Source: CALVGQ01 sp964368495 (GTDB lineage: Bacteria > Bacillota_I > Bacilli_A > Erysipelotrichales > Erysipelotrichaceae). From it: a stretch of DNA of 28,539 bases. Position 1 is the first letter of the stretch; every line of letters starts with the position of its first letter. A program made the position numbers and the translations under genes. This document shows, piece by piece, positions 15,923 through 23,272 of the stretch. The stretch lies in contig CAYJAJ010000019.1 of NCBI GenBank assembly GCA_964368495.1, positions 1-28,539 of the forward strand. Reading direction: 5' to 3'. The notes beneath the pieces are model-generated. The model was not told the origin of the DNA. It searched no databases and saw only the letters and a program-made list of their open reading frames with translations.

Positions 15923-17314
15923 ATGTTTACAAAAGATCAAGCGAAAAAGTATTTGGATTATGCATTATCTACAGGTGGAGATTTTGCTGAATTATTTTTT
16001 GAAAAAACCGTCAAATCACAATATCAAATGATAAATGGTCTTTGCGAAGATGGAAACAGTGGAGTGGCCAAAGGGTTAGGGATCAGAATTTATGATGGAC
16101 TTGAGTCAGTTTATGCATACACAAACCAACTGGATGATGAAAACATCATGACTGTGATTAAGAATTTAATTGCTTCTATTGATAAGAAAAAAGTAGCAAG
16201 TGCAAAAGAATTAATGGAAGTTAAATATGAAAATAAACATCCTATATTAAAACCTGTTGAGGAAGTGTCTATCGATGAAAAAATTATGCTAATGAAAAAA
16301 GCAAGCGATGCTGCATTAAATCATAGTGAACTGATTACAAAATCAATTATTGACTATAGCGATGAACATCGTATGATTACAATTTATAATAGTGATGGAA
16401 AAATGATTAGTGATGACCAAACACGAACTAGGATGAGTATTGTTGCGGTTGCGACGAAAGATGATAAAATTCAAGATGGTTCAAGTCGTCCTGGTGCACA
16501 TATGGGCTTTGAGTTTTATGATAAAATTGATGTTGTTGAAGAAGCAAAAATTGCAGCCCAAACGGCAATCACGATGATTGATGCAAAGGATTGTCCAAGT
16601 GGTGAAATGTGTGTTGTAATTGATAATGGCTTTGGTGGAGTTATCTTTCATGAAGCTTGTGGGCATTCTTTAGAAGCGACGAGTGTTGCAAAAGGTGCTT
16701 CTGTATTCTGCGATAAGTTAGGACAGAAAATTGCAAGTGACGTGGTAAGTGCAGTTGATGATGGCACAATTGCAAATGCATGGGGTTCTAACAACATTGA
16801 TGATGAAGGGAATTTTACTCAAAGAAACCTTTTAATAGAAAATGGTATATTAAAAGGCTATTTAGTCGATACCTTAAATGCACGTTCAATGAAAATGGAA
16901 ATCACTGGCTCTGCAAGAAGACAAGATTATACTTTTGAACCTACGTCAAGAATGAGTAATACTTTTATATTAAATGGGAAATCAACATTTGATGAAATTA
17001 TCTCCTCAACAAAAAAAGGGCTTTATGCAAAACGCTTAGGTGGCGGTTCAGTAAGTCCAGCGTCAGGTGATTTTAACTTTACATGTCTTGAAGCTTATTT
17101 AATTGAAGATGGTAAAATTACTGTTCCTGTAAAAGGGGCTACTCTTGTAGGAAATGGAGCAGAGATTTTATTTAATATTGATATGGTTGCGAATAATGGA
17201 AGCACTGCACAAGGAATGTGTGGATCTAAAAGTGGTGCAATTCCAACAGATGTAGGGCAGCCTACAATCCGTGTTAGTAAATGTACTGTAGGTGGAAAAG
17301 GAGGTTCTTTTTAA
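15923..17314 (+). CDS. tldD: Metalloprotease TldD
   Basis: Catalytic subunit of the TldD/TldE heterodimer, a zinc protease that cleaves unfolded or small peptides inside a closed cavity. In E. coli it trims the microcin B17 leader and degrades the antitoxin CcdA. The 463-residue protein shows the HExxxH motif H243-E244-ACG-H248 in VIFHEACGHSLEA. Other conserved stretches include GSARRQDYTFEPTSRMSNTF and the C-terminal GxGxEILF-like segment. ATG 15923 follows AAGAAGG. It overlaps tldE by one base (TAATG). No RiPP precursor or toxin gene is seen next to it. Confidence 0.95.
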   Translation: MFTKDQAKKYLDYALSTGGDFAELFFEKTVKSQYQMINGLCEDGNSGVAKGLGIRIYDGLESVYAYTNQLDDENIMTVIKNLIASIDKKKVASAKELMEVKYENKHPILKPVEEVSIDEKIMLMKKASDAALNHSELITKSIIDYSDEHRMITIYNSDGKMISDDQTRTRMSIVAVATKDDKIQDGSSRPGAHMGFEFYDKIDVVEEAKIAAQTAITMIDAKDCPSGEMCVVIDNGFGGVIFHEACGHSLEATSVAKGASVFCDKLGQKIASDVVSAVDDGTIANAWGSNNIDDEGNFTQRNLLIENGILKGYLVDTLNARSMKMEITGSARRQDYTFEPTSRMSNTFILNGKSTFDEIISSTKKGLYAKRLGGGSVSPASGDFNFTCLEAYLIEDGKITVPVKGATLVGNGAEILFNIDMVANNGSTAQGMCGSKSGAIPTDVGQPTIRVSKCTVGGKGGSF

Positions 17315-18636
17315 TGAATGCAAAAGTGATAATTGATAGAGTTTTAGAAAAAGGATTTGATGAAGCTGAAGTATTTTATATGAAATCTAATTCACTTAAA
17401 TTTGAGGTATTTGAATCCAAAGTAGACAGTTATTCCTTATCTGAACATCAAGGTTATTCGTTAAGAATGATCGTTAATAACAAACTGGGGTATGCATATA
17501 GTGAAGATACTGATGAGCAATCCATCGATAATTTAATAGAAAATTGTATTCAAAATGCAAAGTGCAGTGATAAAGAAACAAATCTTGAACTAACACACCC
17601 TCAAGAATATGAAAATGTGCAAACTTATTATTCTCAACTTGCTGAAGTGAGTTATCAAGAAAAAAGAGATTGTATTGTTGAATTTGAAAAAAAATTAAAG
17701 CAATCAGATTCTCGTATTAGTAAAGTTATGCTTAAATATGGAGAGACAAAATCTGAAATTCAAATCTGCAATACAAAGAATTTAGATATTAAATCGCATC
17801 AGAACATGGGTTATATTCTTACACAAATAGTAGCGGTAGAAAATGGTCAATCTGTTGTTGATTACGAGGTTAAACCATTGTTTGAATTTAAAAGAGACGA
17901 TATTTTAAATGAAGTAGCATATATATCAAAAAATATTATCGATAAATTAAGTCCTTCTCGAATACCATCCGGACATTATCCATGTATAATAAAAAATACA
18001 GCATTTGCGAATCTCTTAAGTACAATGACATCAATTTTTTCTTTAGATTTTGTAAATAAAGATTTATCTGTACTAAAACAAAGTCTAAATCAGCAGGTAT
18101 TTAATAATAAAATATCTATGATTGATAATCCGCATTTAAACCGGGGAGTGAAGACATGTAATTTTGATTCTGAAGGAAATAAAACACATGTTAAGAAATT
18201 GGTATCTAATGGCGTTTTAAAGATGTTTATTAATGATCAAAAAAGTGCTAATGAAGCGAATGTAAAACCTACAGGAAATGGATTTAAAGGAGCTTATAAT
18301 AGTAAAGTAAGTGTACAAATGACAAATTTTTATATTGAAGCTGCAAATCAATCACTTGACGAAATGATTTCAAAAATTGATGAGGGTGTTTTGATTGATA
18401 ATTTTGGTGGACTGCATGCAGGTGTTAATTCTCTTACTACAGAATTTTCGCTACAATCTTCCGGATTCTACATTAAAAATGGAAAAATTGAGAAGCCAAT
18501 TAGTTTAATTACAATCGCGGGTAATTTTATTGAATTATTAAATCAAGTAGAAATGGTTGGAGATGATTTAAAGTTTGATTTGAGCATTGGCTCACCATCA
18601 ATTTATTTTAAGTCTGTTGCTGTGTCAGGGGAATAA
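17314..18636 (+). CDS. tldE: TldE/PmbA, non-catalytic partner of TldD
   Basis: Forms the heterodimer with TldD and shapes the proteolytic chamber; it lacks the metal-binding HExxxH motif, and none is visible here. The 440-residue protein has the family features YSLSEHQGYSLRMIVNNKLGYAYSED near the N-terminus, and GNGFKGAYNSKVSVQMTNF and GGLHAGVNSLTTEFSLQSSGF in the C-terminal half. I chose ATG 17314, fused to the tldD stop, with GGAGG 10 bases upstream; an in-frame ATG at 17281 would lie in the tldD C-terminus. A short AT-rich inverted repeat (18637-18654) follows but has no T tract. Confidence 0.94.
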   Translation: MNAKVIIDRVLEKGFDEAEVFYMKSNSLKFEVFESKVDSYSLSEHQGYSLRMIVNNKLGYAYSEDTDEQSIDNLIENCIQNAKCSDKETNLELTHPQEYENVQTYYSQLAEVSYQEKRDCIVEFEKKLKQSDSRISKVMLKYGETKSEIQICNTKNLDIKSHQNMGYILTQIVAVENGQSVVDYEVKPLFEFKRDDILNEVAYISKNIIDKLSPSRIPSGHYPCIIKNTAFANLLSTMTSIFSLDFVNKDLSVLKQSLNQQVFNNKISMIDNPHLNRGVKTCNFDSEGNKTHVKKLVSNGVLKMFINDQKSANEANVKPTGNGFKGAYNSKVSVQMTNFYIEAANQSLDEMISKIDEGVLIDNFGGLHAGVNSLTTEFSLQSSGFYIKNGKIEKPISLITIAGNFIELLNQVEMVGDDLKFDLSIGSPSIYFKSVAVSGE

Positions 18637-18678
18637 TATGAAATTTGTTTCATAAAATTGTAAAAATTGCATTTATAC

Positions 18679-18706
18679 TTGAAAATTCAAATATATCAAG
18701 TATAAT
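18679..18706 (+). promoter_or_regulatory. Promoter of the aromatic amino-acid (aro) operon
   Basis: TTGAAA (18679-18684), a 16-base spacer and a perfect TATAAT (18701-18706). The predicted transcript start is near 18713, leaving just enough room for the Shine-Dalgarno GAGGG (18718-18722) of the leader peptide. It is one of the best sigma-A matches in the window. Confidence 0.8.
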
Positions 18707-18728
18707 TAAGATATGTTGAGGGTTATTT

Positions 18729-18773
18729 ATGAAAACAACTATTAAATCGTATTACTTTTATTTTATTAACTAG
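18729..18773 (+). CDS. Tyr/Phe-rich leader peptide of the aro operon attenuator
   Basis: A 14-codon reading frame encoding MKTTIKSYYFYFIN. It has a good Shine-Dalgarno (GAGGG, 6 bases upstream), starts about 16 bases after the predicted transcript start, and ends at TAG 18771-18773. Codons 8-12 are Tyr-Tyr-Phe-Tyr-Phe (18750-18764), five aromatic codons in a row just before a set of alternative hairpins and a terminator. This is the classical layout of an attenuator leader peptide whose translation senses charged tRNA. The operon makes chorismate and, through tyrA, tyrosine, which fits the codons. The peptide itself probably has no function. Too short for standard gene finding. Confidence 0.8.
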   Translation: MKTTIKSYYFYFIN

Positions 18774-18847
18774 GGCATAACCAATAGGTATTGCCCATTT
18801 AATGTGATAAGGCAATACTGTATAGGAATGTTTATTAACCATGCAGT
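18773..18847 (+). promoter_or_regulatory. Alternative RNA pairings of the aro attenuator
   Basis: Segment 1 (18773-18782, GGGCATAACC) pairs with segment 2 (18787-18796, GGTATTGCCC) across a 2x2 internal loop. Segment 2 can instead pair GTATTGCC (18788-18795) with segment 3 GGCAATAC (18811-18818), 8 perfect bp. The 3' part of segment 3, ACTGTATAGG (18817-18826), can pair with segment 4, CCATGCAGT (18839-18847), with one bulged A and one G-U; this would block the terminator. GGTTAT (18721-18726), beside the leader Shine-Dalgarno, can pair with ATAACC of segment 1 (18777-18782). Stop-codon occupancy would cover segment 1; stalling at the Tyr/Phe codons would leave it largely free. The folding logic is inferred by eye, not computed. 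Confidence 0.65.
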
Positions 18848-18874
18848 CAGTTGTCTGCATGGTTTTTATTTTTT
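18837..18874 (+). terminator. Attenuator terminator before aroB
   Basis: AACCATGCAG (18837-18846) and CTGCATGGTT (18855-18864) form a perfect 10-bp stem with an 8-base loop, followed by TTTTTATTTTTT-type sequence (to 18874). It lies after the promoter and leader peptide and immediately before the aroB Shine-Dalgarno (18875-18880), so it would stop transcription before the operon unless an antiterminator forms. Confidence 0.88.
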
Positions 18875-18883
18875 GGAGGGTTT

Positions 18884-19900
18884 ATGAAAAGTATTGATGT
18901 AAATTTAAATGAAAGAAGTTATCGAATTTATTTAGATAATGGAGTACTATCCAAGATTAGTAATTATATTAATCTTAATCGAAAGGTATTTATTATTAGT
19001 GATGATGGGGTTCCTAGTAAGTGGGTTGAAATTGTTAAAAATCAATGCCTTTATCCTGTCGTATTGATTGTTCCTCAGGGAGAATCATCTAAATCATTTG
19101 AGGTGTATGAACAATGCTTACGTAGTATGATAGAAAATCATTTTACTAGAAATGATTGTGTAGTTGCCGTTGGTGGTGGAGTTGTAGGGGATTTAGCTGG
19201 TTTTGTTGCAGCAACCTATATGCGTGGGGTTGATTTTTATCAAGTTCCAACTACAACACTTTCTCAAATTGATAGCTCAATCGGTGGCAAAGTAGCGATT
19301 AATGTTGATAAAGTTAAGAATTGTGTTGGAGCGTTTTGGCAGCCTAGGGCCGTATTTGTTGATCCGAATACATTATCAACGCTTTCATCCCGTCATTTTA
19401 ACAATGGACTAATTGAAGCTGTAAAAGCAGGGTTGTTGTCCGATGAAGCATTGCTTAATATATTTGAAAAGGATGATTACAGAAACCATATCAATGAAAT
19501 ATTGTATCGAAGCTTATTATTTAAAAAAAATATAGTTGAAGAAGATGAAAAAGAAACCGGAATTAGAAAAATTCTTAATTTGGGACATACGATAGGTCAT
19601 GGTTTTGAAAGTACATATGATCTATCAACATTATATCATGGTGAAGCTGTTGCGATGGGGATGTTGTGTGTTATAAAAAATATTGAATTGAAAAAACGTT
19701 GCCTTGCAATATTTAATCGATTGAATTGTCCAATACTATTTGATTTTAATGTTGATGATGTGTTTGCTTATATCAAAATGGATAAGAAAAGCAAAGGAGA
19801 CAAAATCAGTATGATATTTCTAGATGAAGTTTCAAAACCATGTATACGTGATGTTTCATGGGTTGATGTTCAAGAATTAATTAAGGAGTTTACGATATGA
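18884..19900 (+). CDS. aroB: 3-dehydroquinate synthase
   Basis: Second step of the shikimate pathway: DAHP to 3-dehydroquinate, using NAD and a divalent metal. The 338-residue protein shows the NAD-binding VAVGGGVVGDLAGFVAATYMRG (about 94-115), PTTTLSQIDSSIGGKVAIN, and the metal-ligand region NLGHTIGHGFES with YHGEAVAMGM. I chose ATG 18884 because GGAGGG lies 3 bases before it; an upstream in-frame TTG at 18851 would read through the terminator stem and its T tract. It is the first structural gene of the aro operon, under the attenuator. It overlaps aroC by 4 bases. Confidence 0.96.
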   Translation: MKSIDVNLNERSYRIYLDNGVLSKISNYINLNRKVFIISDDGVPSKWVEIVKNQCLYPVVLIVPQGESSKSFEVYEQCLRSMIENHFTRNDCVVAVGGGVVGDLAGFVAATYMRGVDFYQVPTTTLSQIDSSIGGKVAINVDKVKNCVGAFWQPRAVFVDPNTLSTLSSRHFNNGLIEAVKAGLLSDEALLNIFEKDDYRNHINEILYRSLLFKKNIVEEDEKETGIRKILNLGHTIGHGFESTYDLSTLYHGEAVAMGMLCVIKNIELKKRCLAIFNRLNCPILFDFNVDDVFAYIKMDKKSKGDKISMIFLDEVSKPCIRDVSWVDVQELIKEFTI

Positions 19901-21012
19901 AAAGTGTTATAGGGAGTCAAATACAGCTTTGTTTATTTGGTGAAAGCCATGGAGAAGGTGTTGGTGTTGTAGTGAATGGGTTTCCTTCAGGTATACGAGT
20001 TGATGAGCAGTTTATAAGTAATCAAATGGATTTAAGAAAACCTAAAGGGACAATTTCAACACAAAGAAAAGAAACAGATAATGTGAGAATTTTGAGTGGG
20101 GTTTTTAATCAAAAAACATGTGGAACACCTTTGTGTATGTTTATTGAAAATACTTCTCAGCACACGAAAGACTATGAAAAAACAAAACACTTTATGAGGC
20201 CTTCTCATGCTGATTATACTGCGAATGTAAAATATCACGGATACCAAGATTATCGCGGTGGTGGACATTTTTCTGGACGACTTACTGCTCCGCTAGTAGC
20301 AGCTGGAGCAATATTTATTGATATGTTAAAATCTAAAGGAATTCATATTGGTTCTCATATTGCTCAAATTAAGGATGTCAAAGACGACATATTTAGCTTT
20401 CAAATTGATAAATGTCTAGAGCAAATTAATTTATGCAACGGCGAATATTTTGCAACATTGAATGAAAACAGTAAAAATAAAATGTTAGAAGTTATTGAAG
20501 AAGCAAGAATCAATCAAGATTCTGTGGGTGGAATTTTACAAACGGCCATTGTTGGTCTTCCATCTGGGGTTGGTGAGCCATTCTTTCATTCTATTGAAAG
20601 TAACTTATCTCAGCTTATTTTTAGCGTTGGTGGAGTAAAAGGGATAGAGTTTGGTTTAGGGTTTGACTTTGCGTATAAAAACGGGTCTTCTTGTAATGAT
20701 GAATTCTTCCTTAATGAAGGTGAAGTTAAAACAAAAACTAATAACAATGCTGGTATTAATGGTGGTATTTCTAATGGGATGCCAATTACTCTTAATACTG
20801 TGATTAAACCTACTCCAAGCATATACAGAACACAAAACACAGTCGATATAAAGATGATGAAAAATACTACATTGAGCATTGAAGGAAGACATGATCCGTG
20901 TATAGTGCATCGAGCACGCGTTGTGATCGATAGTGTCATTGCTTTTGGTTTAGTTGATTTGTTAATCGAAAGATATGGCATTCAATATTTTATGGAGAGT
21001 TTACATGATTAA
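19897..21012 (+). CDS. aroC: Chorismate synthase
   Basis: Last step of the common aromatic pathway: EPSP to chorismate, requiring reduced FMN. The 371-residue protein shows FGESHGEGVGVVVNGFPSG near the N-terminus (H18), RPSHADYT (H104), RGGGHFSGRLTAPLVAAGA and GRHDPCIVHRARVV near the C-terminus. The RGGGHFSGR form differs from the common RGGGRSSAR form of Gram-negative enzymes. AAGGAG lies upstream of ATG 19897, which overlaps the aroB stop (ATGA). The 3' end overlaps aroE-aroK by 8 bases. Confidence 0.96.
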   Translation: MKSVIGSQIQLCLFGESHGEGVGVVVNGFPSGIRVDEQFISNQMDLRKPKGTISTQRKETDNVRILSGVFNQKTCGTPLCMFIENTSQHTKDYEKTKHFMRPSHADYTANVKYHGYQDYRGGGHFSGRLTAPLVAAGAIFIDMLKSKGIHIGSHIAQIKDVKDDIFSFQIDKCLEQINLCNGEYFATLNENSKNKMLEVIEEARINQDSVGGILQTAIVGLPSGVGEPFFHSIESNLSQLIFSVGGVKGIEFGLGFDFAYKNGSSCNDEFFLNEGEVKTKTNNNAGINGGISNGMPITLNTVIKPTPSIYRTQNTVDIKMMKNTTLSIEGRHDPCIVHRARVVIDSVIAFGLVDLLIERYGIQYFMESLHD

Positions 21013-22249
21013 AGGATTAATTGGGGAACATTTATCGCATAGCTATTCTAAAATAATTCATGAAATGATTATGGATTATCGTTATGAATTAATTGAATTA
21101 AAACCTGATGAAGTCGAACAATTTTTTATAAACAGAAACTTTGATGCTCTCAATGTGACCATCCCATATAAAAGCACTGTAATTCCTTATTTAGATGAAA
21201 TAAGTGAAGATGCTAAAAAAATTGGTGCAGTTAATACAGTAGTTAATCAAAATAATAAGTTAATTGGTTATAACACTGATGTATATGGATTTGAATACAC
21301 ACTAAAATATTTTAAAATTCAGGTTAAAGGAAAAAAAGTGATAGTATTGGGAAATGGTGGTGCCTCGAAAGCGGTAGTGCCTGTTCTTAAACAATTAGGT
21401 GCAAGTAAGATTTTATTAGTTAAAAAAAATATTAGCTTAGAAACAATTACATATGAACAATGTTATCAAGAGCATAACGATGCTCAAGTGATTATCAATG
21501 CTTCTTTTGTTGGGATGTATCCTAATAGTTATGAATGTCCGATTGACTTAGTGCACTTCAATAATCTTGAAAGTGTAGTTGATTGTATTTATAATCCGTT
21601 GAATACAAAATTAGTTCTTGATGCAAGACAAAAAAATGTACAAGCGGTAGGTGGACTAATGATGTTGGTAGCCCAAGCAGTTAAGGCAATAGAGTACTTT
21701 AATCACATTGAGATTGATAAAAAAGTAATTGAAAATGTTTATAACAAAATATCAAACGAAAAAGCTAATTTAGTGCTTATTGGGATGCCAGGGTGTGGAA
21801 AATCATCAATTGCTAAAATGCTAGCTAAAAATTTAAATCGACAATGGATTGATATTGATCAATTAATAGAATCTGAAATTAAAATGCCTATAAAAGACTA
21901 TTTTGAAAGATATGGTGAAGAAGCGTTTCGAGAGATAGAAACAAAGTGCACTAAAGAATGTTCTAAACATACTAATTGTGTAATTAGTTGTGGTGGAGGA
22001 ATCATTAAAAAACATGAAAATATGATTTCATTGATGATGAATGGAACAATTATCTATGTAGATAGAGATATTGAGAAACTCGCAATTACAAAAGATAGAC
22101 CACTAAGTAAAGATTTAAATCAAGTTAAGAAATTATATAATGAACGGATTGAATTATATAGAAAATATGCTCAAACCACAGTAGAAAATAATTCAAGTAT
22201 TCACGATGCAGTAAGAAAATGTATAAAAATAGTAAAGAAGGAGAATTAA
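21005..22249 (+). CDS. aroE-aroK: Fused shikimate dehydrogenase - shikimate kinase (AroE-AroK)
   Basis: One 414-residue chain predicted to carry out two consecutive steps: NADPH reduction of 3-dehydroshikimate, then phosphorylation of shikimate. The AroE domain is about residues 1-248: shikimate-binding HSYS (S13, S15), NVTIPYK with catalytic K56, GAVNT (N77), NTD (D92), and the nucleotide-binding LGNGGASKAVV (115-125). The kinase domain starts at about 254: Walker A GMPGCGKSS (260-268), IDID (282-285), CGGGII (329-334) and the RPL lid segment (365-367). There is no stop or frameshift between the domains, only a short linker. I chose ATG 21005, with GGAG 7 bases upstream, overlapping the aroC end. 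The gene ends 3 bases before the DAHP synthase gene. Confidence 0.94.
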   Translation: MIKGLIGEHLSHSYSKIIHEMIMDYRYELIELKPDEVEQFFINRNFDALNVTIPYKSTVIPYLDEISEDAKKIGAVNTVVNQNNKLIGYNTDVYGFEYTLKYFKIQVKGKKVIVLGNGGASKAVVPVLKQLGASKILLVKKNISLETITYEQCYQEHNDAQVIINASFVGMYPNSYECPIDLVHFNNLESVVDCIYNPLNTKLVLDARQKNVQAVGGLMMLVAQAVKAIEYFNHIEIDKKVIENVYNKISNEKANLVLIGMPGCGKSSIAKMLAKNLNRQWIDIDQLIESEIKMPIKDYFERYGEEAFREIETKCTKECSKHTNCVISCGGGIIKKHENMISLMMNGTIIYVDRDIEKLAITKDRPLSKDLNQVKKLYNERIELYRKYAQTTVENNSSIHDAVRKCIKIVKKEN

Positions 22250-22252
22250 ATT

Positions 22253-23272
22253 ATGATTATTACTATAAAAAAAGGAACAACGCAAGAGCAGTTAGAAAAG
22301 TTAAGAAAACAATTTGAAATAAACAACATTTCATTTAATTATTTACCAGGAGAACACCATGATATTATGGGTCTAGTTGGTGATACTGCATCAATTGATG
22401 AAAATATTATTAAGGCACATGAGTGTGTAGAAAACGTCACTAGAATTGCTGCACCTTATAAATTAGCAAATCGTTTGTTTCATCCTCACGATAGTGTAAT
22501 CATGGTCAATGATATTCCAATTGGGGCAAAGAATCCAATAGTAATTATGGGAGGGCCTTGTTCAGTAGAAAGCCATGAGCATATTGTGGAGGTAGCGGAT
22601 GTCGTTAAAAAGGCTGGAGCTGTAATGCTTCGCGGAGGAGCATATAAACCGCGTACGAGTCCGTATGCATTTCAAGGGATGCAGACAGAAGGAATTTTAG
22701 CAATGGTTAAAGCAAGAGAGAAAACAGGGTTACCTATTGTTTCAGAATTAATGAGTGCGGATAAAATTGAGGAATTTGAAAAACATGTTGATTTAATTCA
22801 AATTGGAGCACGCAATATGCAAAATTTTGAGTTGCTTAAAGCATTAGGAAAAACAAAAAAACCTATTTTATTAAAAAGAGGATTAGCAAATACAATTGAA
22901 GAATGGATTATGTCAGCTGAATACATTATGGCTCATGGTAATCCAAATGTAATTTTTTGTGAACGAGGAATAAGAACTTTTGAAAAATACACACGTAATA
23001 CACTTGATTTAAGCGCGATTCCAGTGATTAAAGAAAGAACTCATTTACCAATTGTAATTGATCCAAGTCATGCCACTGGAGATTGGAAACTTGTTGAATC
23101 AATGAGTTTAGCTGCGATTGCTGCTGGAGCAGATGGGTTAATTATTGAAGTGCACTGTACACCTGAAAAGGCTATGAGTGATGGAGCACAAAGTTTAAAA
23201 CCTGAGAAATTCTCGAGATTAGTTGAGAAAGGAAAAGCTATTGCTAAAGCAATCGGAAGAAGTATTGCATGA
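22253..23272 (+). CDS. aroF: 3-deoxy-7-phosphoheptulonate (DAHP) synthase, type I-beta with N-terminal regulatory domain
   Basis: First committed step of aromatic synthesis: phosphoenolpyruvate plus erythrose 4-phosphate to DAHP. The 339-residue protein has an N-terminal domain of about 70-80 residues (MIITIKKGTTQEQLEKL...) of the ferredoxin-like type found in Thermotoga-like DAHP synthases, where it mediates feedback inhibition by Tyr/Phe (family knowledge). The catalytic barrel has MGGPCSVES, LRGGAYKPRTSPYAFQG, LLKRGLANTIEEW and IDPSHATGDWKLV. AAGGAG precedes ATG 22253 by 9 bases. The 3' end overlaps aroA by 4 bases. It is likely controlled both by attenuation and by feedback. Confidence 0.95.
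   Translation: MIITIKKGTTQEQLEKLRKQFEINNISFNYLPGEHHDIMGLVGDTASIDENIIKAHECVENVTRIAAPYKLANRLFHPHDSVIMVNDIPIGAKNPIVIMGGPCSVESHEHIVEVADVVKKAGAVMLRGGAYKPRTSPYAFQGMQTEGILAMVKAREKTGLPIVSELMSADKIEEFEKHVDLIQIGARNMQNFELLKALGKTKKPILLKRGLANTIEEWIMSAEYIMAHGNPNVIFCERGIRTFEKYTRNTLDLSAIPVIKERTHLPIVIDPSHATGDWKLVESMSLAAIAAGADGLIIEVHCTPEKAMSDGAQSLKPEKFSRLVEKGKAIAKAIGRSIA

Noticed and set aside
18637..18654. Inverted repeat TATGAAA-TTTG-TTTCATA after tldE as a terminator
   Set aside because: It is not followed by a T tract (AAATTG follows), so an intrinsic terminator is not supported. It may be chance in AT-rich DNA.
18851..18883. N-terminal extension of aroB from an in-frame TTG, encoding an aromatic-rich stretch (MSAWFLFFGG)
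   Set aside because: It reads through the terminator stem and T tract. The Phe/Leu codons come from the T run, and a strong Shine-Dalgarno sits right before ATG 18884.
18713..18883. T-box riboswitch upstream of aroB
   Set aside because: No T-box consensus (AGGGUGGNACCGCG-like) or specifier-loop architecture is seen. The aromatic codons lie in a translated frame with its own ribosome site, which fits a leader peptide better.
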